From positions 352,501 to 416,500 of the forward strand of contig CP143946.1 in assembly GCA_036419695.1 (NCBI GenBank): a stretch of DNA of 64,000 bases. The letters are read 5' to 3'. The notes under the pieces were generated by a model. The model had not been told where the DNA came from. It made no database searches and saw only the letters and a program-made list of their open reading frames with translations. Both the position numbers and the translations under genes were made by a program. The stretch comes from [Clostridium] symbiosum (lineage in GTDB: Bacteria; Bacillota; Clostridia; Lachnospirales; Lachnospiraceae). Position 1 is the stretch's first letter. Each line of letters begins with the position of its first letter. Shown piece after piece: positions 27,750-34,807 of this stretch.

Positions 27750-28387
27750 GGATTAACCACCTTTATAAGTTTGTCTTTCAGCGTGCGGACGGCCAGAGAG
27801 ATATCGTTTTGGCCGAAGATACCCGATACAACAGCGGCTCCGGCGATTCCGGTACCTGTAAGCTTTGTGACGTTTGACGCAGTGATGCCGCCAATTGCTG
27901 CGACAGGAATGGAGACGTTTTTACAGATAGCCGAGAGAGTATCAAATGTCATCGGAAGAGCCTCTTTTTTCGTTTGACTGCCGAAAACGGCGCCGGATCC
28001 GAGATAGTCGGCTCCCTGTGCTTCGGCCAGTTTTGCCTGTTCCACGGTTTTGGCAGTGACGCCCAGAATCATATTGGAGCCAATTGCCAAACGCGCTTCG
28101 GCGGCATTTATATCATCCTGACCGACATGGACGCCGTCGGCCTGACAGCGGAGCGCTATTTCCACGTTGTCGTTAATGATCAGGGGAACGCCGTAGTATC
28201 TTGTGAGTCTGCGCATCAACAGAGCCTCCTCCAGAAAACGGCGCTCATCCAGGTCTTTCTCTCTGAGCTGAAGCATCGTGACACCGGAGGCCAGAGCCTC
28301 ACGGACCATCTGCTCCAGTGTCTTTTCACCGGTAAATGACCGGTCTGTCACTGCATACAGCAGACAATCGGATCGATTGAATTTCAA
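27746..28387 (-). CDS. thiE: Thiamine-phosphate synthase
   Basis: Encodes 213 residues, a TIM barrel that joins HMP-PP and thiazole phosphate. Motifs: LQLREKDLDERRF, LIINDNVEIALRCQADGVHV with GQDD, DYLGSGAVFGSQTK, and AIGGI. Its start overlaps the last 62 nt of thiM, so the two are translationally coupled. The ATG 28387 start matches the usual LLYAVTDRS beginning of the family. Confidence 0.96.
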   Translation of the reverse strand: MKFNRSDCLLYAVTDRSFTGEKTLEQMVREALASGVTMLQLREKDLDERRFLEEALLMRRLTRYYGVPLIINDNVEIALRCQADGVHVGQDDINAAEARLAIGSNMILGVTAKTVEQAKLAEAQGADYLGSGAVFGSQTKKEALPMTFDTLSAICKNVSIPVAAIGGITASNVTKLTGTGIAGAAVVSGIFGQNDISLAVRTLKDKLIKVVNP

Positions 28388-29342
28388 TTTTCATCCCTCT
28401 TTTCAATGTTTCTTCATCAAGCAGGCTGACATAGTCGGTAAAATACCGGAGAAAACTCCCGGTCCCCTCACCGCGTTCCTCTACTTTCCGGTAAGCAAGC
28501 TCCCCGCAGAGACCTGCCGCCGAGACTGCGAGGGCCGTGGCGGAATGTATTGCGGTTTCGGTGGATTCTGTGGCAGGACCAGCAGAAAGTATCGCGGTTG
28601 AGACATAGGCGGCAATGATTCCGTCCAGCATGCAGCCGCTGCCGGTGATGCGCGACATCATAGGACAGCCGTTTTGGATCAGCATGGTTTTATCTTTGAA
28701 AGTTACAAGATCAGTTTCCCCCGTCATGACGACAACGGCTCCTGTTAATTCCGATAAACCGCGCGCAGCGCCGGTCAGGGGGGAAAGGTTTGTTTGTGTT
28801 ATCTGATCCTGCTTTGAAGCGTCAACGCCTCGTGGGGAATCCTGAACCTGAGGGGACGGGATTTTACACTCCGCAGCAGTCCCGCGCGTCAATTCCAGGT
28901 ATAACCGTTTGATTTCAGAGGCATTTCCGCGTATTACCGCAGGAGTCACCTGGCTCAGTACGTTCAGGATAGAGGAGGTCCTGTACGGGGAAGAGCCGAT
29001 CCCTACCGGATCCAGGATGAGGGGAAGGCCAAGCTCTCCGGCTTTTGTGCCTGCCCTGCTCATGGCAGCTGCGGATGATTCTTTCAGAGTTCCGAAATTC
29101 AGCAGCAGGCAGTCACTGCGGGAGGTCACATCGGCAGCCTCATCCGGGTGATCAGCCATAACGGGTGCGGCTCCGGCGGCCAATATGATGTTGGCTACTT
29201 CACAGGCGGTTACATAGTTCGTAATGCAGTGAATCAGAGGTGACCGGTCCCGGATGAGCTGCGGAAGACGCAGAATTTCATCCGGGAATAGAGAGTTTGC
29301 CTCCGGAAATGGAGATATTGTTGAGAATGGCTCATTAATCAT
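28326..29342 (-). CDS. thiM: Hydroxyethylthiazole kinase
   Basis: Encodes 338 residues, longer than the usual ~265-275. PLIHCITNYVTACEVANIILAAGA, PVMADHPDEA and the C-terminal MSRITGSGCMLDGI are ThiM signatures. Salvages the thiazole alcohol HET. The extra length comes from a hydrophilic stretch of about 40 residues in the middle (Ser/Gln/Thr-rich, roughly residues 155-195) and a C-terminal tail that overlaps thiE. Whether the insertion alters function is unknown. Confidence 0.93.
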   Translation of the reverse strand: MINEPFSTISPFPEANSLFPDEILRLPQLIRDRSPLIHCITNYVTACEVANIILAAGAAPVMADHPDEAADVTSRSDCLLLNFGTLKESSAAAMSRAGTKAGELGLPLILDPVGIGSSPYRTSSILNVLSQVTPAVIRGNASEIKRLYLELTRGTAAECKIPSPQVQDSPRGVDASKQDQITQTNLSPLTGAARGLSELTGAVVVMTGETDLVTFKDKTMLIQNGCPMMSRITGSGCMLDGIIAAYVSTAILSAGPATESTETAIHSATALAVSAAGLCGELAYRKVEERGEGTGSFLRYFTDYVSLLDEETLKRGMKIEIQSIRLSAVCSDRPVIYR

Positions 29343-29376
29343 AATTTTCTGTCCCTCTTCTCTTTTGAGGCTGGAA

Positions 29377-29961
29377 TCAGTTCTGTATCATTCTGTGAAG
29401 GTGGGAAAATAACGGTGAGCGGCGCAGGATTTCCAAAAGGACCACGGCCATGGCGGTTCCGCATACGGTACTGGTTAAAAAAGGCACCACGTAGAAGAAA
29501 AGAGCAATCTCTTTTCCCATCAGAAAAACGGCTATCGGATAGCAGAGAAGGGCGCCGATGATTCCGGTTCCAACTACTTCACCGAGGTAGGCAAGGACAA
29601 AACGGCCTGTTTTCTGGAAAAGAAATGCACCCAGGAAAGCGCCGACCATACTGCCCGGAAAAGCCATCAGACTTCCGGTCCCTATCAGATTCCTTATCAG
29701 GGAGGTGCAGAATGCCATGCAGACGCCATACAAAGGACCGAGGAAAACGCTGGCAATGACGTTGATAAAATGCTGAACCGGGAAACATCTGGATGCTCCG
29801 ATGGGAACGGAGAAGCCGGACAGCGCCACGGTCAGGGCCACCAGCATTCCGCCAAGAACCGTCTTTTTCAGGCTCAGTGTGTTTGCCGCTCTGTCCGGTG
29901 TATAGTTAGACGGGGAGGCGGTTTCTTTATTTCCGAATAATGTGGTAGTTTGATTTTTCAT
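29377..29961 (-). CDS. thiW: Energy-coupling factor transporter S component ThiW
   Basis: Encodes 194 residues with about five to six membrane segments; GGMLVALTVALSGFSVPIGASR (read as ALSGFSVPIGASRCFPVQH) and NLIGTGSLMAFPGSMVGAF are typical ThiW. It is the predicted uptake component for the thiazole precursor, which fits the neighbouring thiM kinase and the absence of thiazole-synthesis genes (thiG, thiH, thiS) here. No A or T components of the ECF transporter are adjacent, so it must share a module encoded elsewhere. Confidence 0.92.
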   Translation of the reverse strand: MKNQTTTLFGNKETASPSNYTPDRAANTLSLKKTVLGGMLVALTVALSGFSVPIGASRCFPVQHFINVIASVFLGPLYGVCMAFCTSLIRNLIGTGSLMAFPGSMVGAFLGAFLFQKTGRFVLAYLGEVVGTGIIGALLCYPIAVFLMGKEIALFFYVVPFLTSTVCGTAMAVVLLEILRRSPLFSHLHRMIQN

Positions 29962-30131
29962 TAGATTCTCTTTACTCCTTACTTTTTAAGATTCTGCTCA
30001 CAACGCAGCAACATCCGGTTTTAAATGCAGGTTATGTATCGGGAAATATAGGTTAATGCACGGTTATGAGCAAAGAAACGTTATATACAATAAAATGTTG
30101 TGGTCAATGAAGCATGAAGGGGGATTTTTAA

Positions 30132-31445
30132 TTATTCGTCAAAAATGCTGACGATTTCCCCATCCAGGATGCGGTTCATATTCTTAACGGCGCAGAAATT
30201 ACCGCACATGGAGCAGGTATCCTCTTTTTCCGGCTTGCCTGCGGCACGGTAGCGTTTGGCTTTTTCCGGGTCAATGGAGAGATGGAACATTCTCTCCCAG
30301 TCGAGCCGTTTTCTGGCCTCGCTCATCTCGTGATCCCAGTCGGCGGCGCCCTTAATTCCCTTGGCGATATCGGCGGCATGGGCGGCGATTCGGGAGGCGA
30401 TGATTCCTTCTTTTACATCGTCGAGATCGGGAAGTCTCAGATGCTCCGCAGGGGTGACATAGCAGAGGAAGGAAGCTCCGGACGCTGCGGCAATGGCGCC
30501 TCCGATGGCGGCGGTAATGTGATCATAACCCGGCGCAATATCCGTTACAAGCGGGCCGAGGACATAGAAGGGGGCTCCCTGGCAGATGGTCTGCTGAATT
30601 TTCATGTTGGCGGCAATCTGATCCAAAGGCATGTGGCCGGGGCCTTCGATGATAATCTGGACATTCTTTTCCCAGGCTTTTCTGGTCAGCTCTCCCAGGG
30701 TAATCAGTTCTTCTATCTGCGAGATATCGGAGGCGTCGGCAATACAGCCGGGACGGCAGGCGTCTCCCAGACTCAGTGTCACATCATATTCCTGGCAGAT
30801 ATCCAGGATTTCGTCAAAGTGCTCATAAAATGGATTTTCAAGTCCGGTCATCTCCATCCAGGCGAAGATAATGGAACCGCCCCTGGACACGATGTTGGTC
30901 AGGCGCTTTGCCTCTTTGAACCGGTTTGCCGTGTTTTTATTAATTCCGATATGGATGGTCATGAAATCCACACCGTCTTTGGCATGCATTTTCACGATAT
31001 CAATCCATTCTTCGGATGTAATTTCCTTTAACGGCTTGTGATAATAGACGACGGCGTCGTAAATGGGAACCGTTCCGATAATGGCCGGGCACTCGGAAGT
31101 CAGCTTGCGGCGGAACTTTCCGGTATCACCGAAGGAACTCAGATCCATGATGGACTCGGCGCCCATGGCTACGGCATCGTTTACCTTGGCAAGCTCCATA
31201 TCCAGATCATTGCAGTCCCGGGAAGTGCCCAGGTTTACGTTGATTTTGGTTCTCAGCATGGAGCCGATTCCGTTCGGTTCCAGACAAGTGTGGAGCTTGT
31301 TGGCCGGAATGGCTGCCTTCCCCTCGGCAACCAGGCGCATCAGTTCCTGGGGATCAAAATGCTCTTTTTCGGCTACATTTTTCATTTCTCTGGTCAGGAT
31401 GCCCTTTCTTGCGGCATCCATCTGGGTGGTGTAATTCATGCTCAT
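30132..31445 (-). CDS. thiC: Phosphomethylpyrimidine synthase
   Basis: Encodes 437 residues. A radical-SAM enzyme making HMP-P from aminoimidazole ribotide. The C-terminal cluster motif CSMCGNFC lies near residue 412; EGPGHMPLDQI and GPLVTDIAPGYDHI are ThiC hallmarks. First gene of the operon on this strand; AAGGAGGACATG gives the start. A 170-nt gap to thiW (29962-30131) has no gene. Expression is governed by the TPP riboswitch upstream. Confidence 0.97.
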   Translation of the reverse strand: MSMNYTTQMDAARKGILTREMKNVAEKEHFDPQELMRLVAEGKAAIPANKLHTCLEPNGIGSMLRTKINVNLGTSRDCNDLDMELAKVNDAVAMGAESIMDLSSFGDTGKFRRKLTSECPAIIGTVPIYDAVVYYHKPLKEITSEEWIDIVKMHAKDGVDFMTIHIGINKNTANRFKEAKRLTNIVSRGGSIIFAWMEMTGLENPFYEHFDEILDICQEYDVTLSLGDACRPGCIADASDISQIEELITLGELTRKAWEKNVQIIIEGPGHMPLDQIAANMKIQQTICQGAPFYVLGPLVTDIAPGYDHITAAIGGAIAAASGASFLCYVTPAEHLRLPDLDDVKEGIIASRIAAHAADIAKGIKGAADWDHEMSEARKRLDWERMFHLSIDPEKAKRYRAAGKPEKEDTCSMCGNFCAVKNMNRILDGEIVSIFDE

Positions 31446-31500
31446 GTCCTCCTTGTTTTTTGTTTTGGAGGGATCGCGGCTATTTTTACTGCAAGAACAA

Positions 31501-31629
31501 AGAATTCCGCATGCGGGATTCTTGCGCTGCCGCGCGGTTGCTTCAGCAACTATTCACCTCTGCGCGGCGTGCGCATCCTTGCGAAGCATTTTTTGATTCA
31601 TAGGACGTAGTTTCCTATGAATCAAAAAA
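31501..31629 (-). repeat. Dispersed structured repeat, copy C, in the thiC leader
   Basis: Read on the minus strand, the T-run of the riboswitch terminator runs into TTTTTTGATTCATAGG, loop AAACTACGT, and its exact complement CCTATGAATCAAAAAA (16-bp perfect hairpin). The GC-rich module follows: outer stem GCCGCGC/GCGCGGC, internal loop AGAGGTGAATA, inner stem GTTGC-TGAA-GCAAC, then GAATCCCGC...GCGG-ATTC. It ends about 55 nt before thiC and shares its orientation. Confidence 0.85.
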
Positions 31630-31652
31630 GCCTGGGACCAACAGATCCCAGA
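31624..31652 (-). terminator. Riboswitch-controlled terminator of the thi operon
   Basis: On the minus strand CTGGGA-TC...TCCCAG followed by CTTTTTT, about 30 nt after the TPP aptamer. It is the likely expression platform. The T-run doubles as the left edge of repeat copy C. Confidence 0.85.
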
Positions 31653-31681
31653 CTTGATTTTTTAATATCCGTCATGTATGA

Positions 31682-31765
31682 TCCCTACGTTGGCATTACC
31701 CAAATCAGGTTATATAGGTCGAAGTTCGATTACTTCCTCTCAGCCCGCTTACGAGCTCCCTGTTG
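31682..31765 (-). promoter_or_regulatory. TPP riboswitch (THI element)
   Basis: On the minus strand the aptamer carries GGGCTGAGAGGAAG, then AACCTGATTTGGGTAATGCC and CGTAGGGA, the invariant TPP-binding segments. When TPP is bound the downstream terminator should form and thiC-W-M-E-D is switched off. Exact P1 ends were not resolved by eye. Confidence 0.96.
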
Positions 31766-31771
31766 ATGGTG

Positions 31772-31800
31772 AGTGTATCACTGTAATTTACTTTTGTCAA
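31772..31800 (-). promoter_or_regulatory. Promoter of the thi operon
   Basis: On the minus strand TTGACA, 17-nt spacer, TACACT, with the aptamer starting about 10 nt downstream of the -10 box. Confidence 0.8.
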
Positions 31801-31810
31801 TAATTCTATT

Positions 31811-31966
31811 AGAAAGTCTTTATTCTTTTTATTCTTTCTTTATCCCCAGGCCAAACTTTAGCCATATATTTCCTGTATAGTAGTAATCAAACAGGAAAAC
31901 CCCCTTTTACATAGACTTTTTCATACTCATGCCGGCAGGAGCAATCCTGGCCGGCTCCCCCTTTTT
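31811..31966 (+). ncRNA. Tandem non-coding unit, copy 1 (candidate small RNA)
   Basis: Shares with copy 2 (32040-32196) AGAAAGTCTT, a T-rich stretch, CAAACTTT, TTTCCTGTATAGTA, CCCTTTTACATAGAC and TTTTTCATACTCATGCCGG. It ends in a GC hairpin (GCCGG-CAGGA-GCAA-TCCTG-G-CCGGC) and TTTTT. CAAAC, 17 nt, TGTATA resembles promoters of extracytoplasmic-function sigma factors. No open reading frame is conserved between copies. Strand is inferred from the terminator and promoter direction. Confidence 0.6.
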
Positions 31967-32004
31967 GTATCATAGAAAAGTGGTCCTATGATATAAAAAT
32001 CCCT
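31967..32004 (+). repeat. Short form of the post-terminator hairpin element (S1)
   Basis: ATCATAG-AAAAGTGGTC-CTATGAT then ATAAAAATCCCTCC. It follows the T-run of ncRNA copy 1 and aligns with the first hairpin of repeats A and C, but lacks the GC-rich module. Confidence 0.65.
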
Positions 32005-32039
32005 CCTGGGTCCGTTTTACTGTTCTTCACACTTTTGCC

Positions 32040-32196
32040 AGAAAGTCTTAATTGATTTTATTTTTTCTTTATCCACTGGTCAAACTTTCGTCACACATTT
32101 CCTGTATAGTAATAGTCAGACAGGGAAACACCCTTTTACATAGACTTTTTCATACTCATGCCGGTGGGAATAGACCCACCGGCTCCTTTCCATTTT
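32040..32196 (+). ncRNA. Tandem non-coding unit, copy 2 (candidate small RNA)
   Basis: Diverged duplicate of 31811-31966. Its terminal hairpin is GCCGGTGGG-AATAGA-CCCACCGGC followed by CTCCTTTCCATTTT; the upper stem differs from copy 1 on both arms while pairing is kept. TCAAAC, 17 nt, TGTATA lies upstream. The conserved 5' part and changed hairpin suggest two related RNAs under one type of promoter. Confidence 0.6.
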
Positions 32197-32282
32197 ACCC
32201 TTCTTATTTCAAAAACATAAAACACGTTGCAGACATTTATTCAAATTAACATAGCTTGTACATATTGTATACAGGATGCCGC

Positions 32283-32324
32283 AAAAAAAGGAGACAGCCA
32301 AATTTTTTATGTTTCGCTGTCTCC
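32283..32324 (-). terminator. Terminator of the secreted-protein gene
   Basis: On the minus strand GGAGACAGC pairs with GCTGTCTCC, followed by TTTTTTT. Confidence 0.9.
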
Positions 32325-32354
32325 CTGTGGATATTTTATAATATTGTAATTAGT

Positions 32355-32777
32355 TTATTGATAATAACCATAGGAAAAATACTCTGTTACGGTTTCTAAT
32401 AATTTTGTGCCTTTATAGGCCTTTGCAGTTACCTTTAACTGATAGCTGTAGTTTTTGGCAATCCCATAAGATTTTTGCATCAAAAGTGTTGTGCCGTCGG
32501 GGTCTGACTCTGTCCAAGATTTTATGGTTTTCCAGGAGCTCTTGTACTGCTGCAGTTCGCAGGTCACCTTGATATTATCGGCCTCCGCAGGGCTGCAATC
32601 GGCAAAAACAGTGCATTCCGCCACATTATCGGACGGAATTTCTATGCCGCCGCTCAACATCGCCCAGTGGGACCACCTTGGCTGAGGGGTGTTCGCAAAT
32701 GCAGCCATGGCAAAGCAGGTTACCATAGAGACAGCCACAACTAAAGTTACAATGATTTTTCGAATCTTGTTTTTCAT
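32355..32777 (-). CDS. Small secreted protein of unknown function
   Basis: Encodes 140 residues. A signal peptide (basic start MKNKIRKII, hydrophobic core, likely cut after AAFANT near residue 29) leads a mature part of about 110 residues rich in Ser, Thr and Tyr, with two Cys (CTVFADC) and a beta-strand pattern ending EYFSYGYYQ. I do not recognise the family with certainty. AGGAGGAATC precedes the start. It lies between two candidate small RNAs and the sigma/anti-sigma-like pair. Confidence 0.8.
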   Translation of the reverse strand: MKNKIRKIIVTLVVAVSMVTCFAMAAFANTPQPRWSHWAMLSGGIEIPSDNVAECTVFADCSPAEADNIKVTCELQQYKSSWKTIKSWTESDPDGTTLLMQKSYGIAKNYSYQLKVTAKAYKGTKLLETVTEYFSYGYYQ

Positions 32778-32872
32778 ACACAGATTCCTCCTTTTTGTTT
32801 TCTCTTAGTTATACGAATAGGAGATTATAAATATAACAAGATAGGAGAATATGGATACCTGTGTTTTAAAAT

Positions 32873-33571
32873 TTACTTTATACTCTCCATAATTTTGCAG
32901 GCTTGATCCAAAGAGAGTGTACCATGGATATAAAATTGATGATGATCTTTATTCATTAAAACTTTTAATTCATCATTTTTTTCAATCACATAAGACTCGT
33001 TTCCATTTATTAAAACTTTGCTCACTCCGGCTTCTTCTGTATCAATTGCGATGGCCGAAGGGTTATCATAGTAGTAGAAGATGTAAGACTGAGTTCCTGT
33101 GCTGTTCACATACTTTATAAAAAATGTTCCCTTCTCCTCGCTGACCTCAGCCGAACTATAGCCATCAGGAATATATCCCGGTTCATAAGCCTGGTAGTCC
33201 TTTGTCAAGTTGGTATTATTCTCCCCCTGAAAGTTAAATTTAGTTGATTTTTCTTTAACCTCCATGAAAAAACGTACCAACGGTAACCGGAATGCCTCTA
33301 CACTGGTTACGGCAAAAACACTGATCGTTAATGCGAAACACAGGCAGACTATGGCCCGCAGCCGTTTCTTTGGAAATTGTTTGGGGAATAAATTGCGTTT
33401 TTCCGCTCTTTTTTGAATTTCATCGACCCTGCGGTTATGCTCGTCTGAGAATGTATGGATACTTTCCGCGTCGAGGTTGTATGCATTCATTTCTTCGTCG
33501 GATTCAAGCTGCTCCTCCAGAGCTAATTCTAACAAATAATCACTTTTCTTTTTCATTAAATCATCATTCAT
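32873..33571 (-). CDS. DUF4367 domain protein, probable membrane partner of the sigma factor
   Basis: Encodes 232 residues: a cytoplasmic N-terminal ~75 residues, one membrane segment (IVCLCFALTISVFAVTSV, about 74-91) and an extracytoplasmic domain with YEPGYIPDGY and a C-terminal region typical of DUF4367. Its start overlaps the sigma gene by 8 nt, so the two are translationally coupled. The topology and linkage fit an anti-sigma or signal-sensing role, though no zinc-binding anti-sigma motif is seen. Confidence 0.8.
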   Translation of the reverse strand: MNDDLMKKKSDYLLELALEEQLESDEEMNAYNLDAESIHTFSDEHNRRVDEIQKRAEKRNLFPKQFPKKRLRAIVCLCFALTISVFAVTSVEAFRLPLVRFFMEVKEKSTKFNFQGENNTNLTKDYQAYEPGYIPDGYSSAEVSEEKGTFFIKYVNSTGTQSYIFYYYDNPSAIAIDTEEAGVSKVLINGNESYVIEKNDELKVLMNKDHHQFYIHGTLSLDQACKIMESIK

Positions 33572-34115
33572 GATTTTTACACCCCTTTAACTTTTCGGCC
33601 AGTACTTTTTTCGCTCTGGAAAGCCGAGTGTTGACGTTATATTCAGTTATGTTCAGGATTTGCGCTGTTTCTTTGGAAGTTAAGTGGTGAAGAATTCTCA
33701 GACGCAGTATTTCCTTATACTTGTCGTCCAGTTCGTTTATCAGTTGAATTACTGTTTTATAATCTTCTGTCTCAATATACAGATCCTCTGCACTTCTGCC
33801 GGCTTCTGTTTTTTCAACCGTTTCAAAGGGAATTGGTGTATGGTTGGCTTTTCGGATGTGATCAATTGCGGTATTTTTTGTTATTGTTATCAGTAAATTT
33901 TTACAACGCGGCGTTTCAATTTCATTTTCGTCAATTCTGTATAAAATGTCAATAAGCTTGATTAATGAAAGTTGAACAATATCCTCTGCATCGTGTTGAT
34001 TTTTGGCAACATTAAAAGCAACCTGATACATCATATTTTTGTACCGCTCATAAATATGACGAAATTTGGAGAGCTCTGCTTCCCCGTCGATCATGCTTAA
34101 TAGAATCATACTCAT
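33564..34115 (-). CDS. ECF-type RNA polymerase sigma factor
   Basis: Encodes 183 residues. Region 2 is YERYKNMMYQVAFNVAKNQHDAEDIVQLS (read as HDAEDIVQLSLIKL) and region 4 is LRILHHLTSKETAQILNITEYNVNTRLSRAKKVL (helix-turn-helix SKETAQILNITEYNV). Several Met codons near the start (residues 1, 3, 8) leave the exact start open. The two tandem non-coding units nearby carry ECF-like promoter motifs and are candidate targets. Confidence 0.93.
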   Translation of the reverse strand: MSMILLSMIDGEAELSKFRHIYERYKNMMYQVAFNVAKNQHDAEDIVQLSLIKLIDILYRIDENEIETPRCKNLLITITKNTAIDHIRKANHTPIPFETVEKTEAGRSAEDLYIETEDYKTVIQLINELDDKYKEILRLRILHHLTSKETAQILNITEYNVNTRLSRAKKVLAEKLKGCKNHE

Positions 34116-34190
34116 TAGCCCTCTTTTGTACGTGATAAATTATTATTTGCATATTACGGCAGATACACCCGGCTTCAGGCTCTGATGAAA

Positions 34191-34493
34191 TCAGTACAGC
34201 TCACATTCATCAGAACCGTCAAAACCGGGTGTTGCAGTATAGGCGGGGTCACAATACTGTCTGATATATTGTGCGGCGCGATGCTCGGCATACTTTTCAT
34301 TAAGCACCGTGCCGTTTTCATCCATTTCAATGTTGTTTGCAAAAATTGCATATGCACACTCCAGGAGAGACGGTTCTTCCCTGAAAACACTTATATAGTC
34401 AATCCCCTCTAACAGCGGATAACCCACGGTTCCATTTGCAATCCAATATGAAAATTGCCTCAAAGAACCACTGAATGAATGGCTTAGTTTCAT
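34191..34493 (-). CDS. Conserved small protein (DUF7677-like)
   Basis: Encodes 100 residues starting MKLSHSFSGSLRQFSYWIAN, acidic, without signal peptide or membrane segment. It resembles small uncharacterised proteins that I would place in DUF7677, without certainty. ATG 34493 follows AAAGGAGGAAATCTTT; the in-frame upstream ATG at 34520 is inferior. Divergent from gdpP. The 290-nt gap upstream (34494-34783) holds the gdpP promoter and nothing else recognisable. Confidence 0.65.
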   Translation of the reverse strand: MKLSHSFSGSLRQFSYWIANGTVGYPLLEGIDYISVFREEPSLLECAYAIFANNIEMDENGTVLNEKYAEHRAAQYIRQYCDPAYTATPGFDGSDECELY

Positions 34494-34739
34494 AAAGATT
34501 TCCTCCTTTTTACTTATCATTTATCATATCATCCACTAAGTCAAGATGGAGGTGACAAATCACATTGTTTTTTGCCGCCATTGTTAAACCGGGGCATAGC
34601 GGAAGTCATAGAAAACCCGAGGATTGAAGTGCGGAAAGGCATTTTTCGCCGTTTCTGTATATCGTGCAGCGTGTTACCGGACACGGAGTGTACAGTAACG
34701 CTGCGGCCGCTGCCCGCCGGCTGTGGCTTAATCTATTTC

Positions 34740-34768
34740 TGGACTAACAGATTTCTTTATGTTATAAT
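34740..34768 (+). promoter_or_regulatory. Promoter of gdpP-rplI-dnaB
   Basis: TGGACT, 17-nt spacer, TATAAT, 40 nt before the gdpP start. Confidence 0.7.
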
Positions 34769-34807
34769 GTTGAGAATAGGTGGGTGTTTTTTCACGGGAG
34801 ACAGAGA

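Noticed and set aside
32040..32249. Small open frame inside ncRNA copy 2
   Set aside because: It has no ribosome site and is not preserved in the duplicate copy 1.
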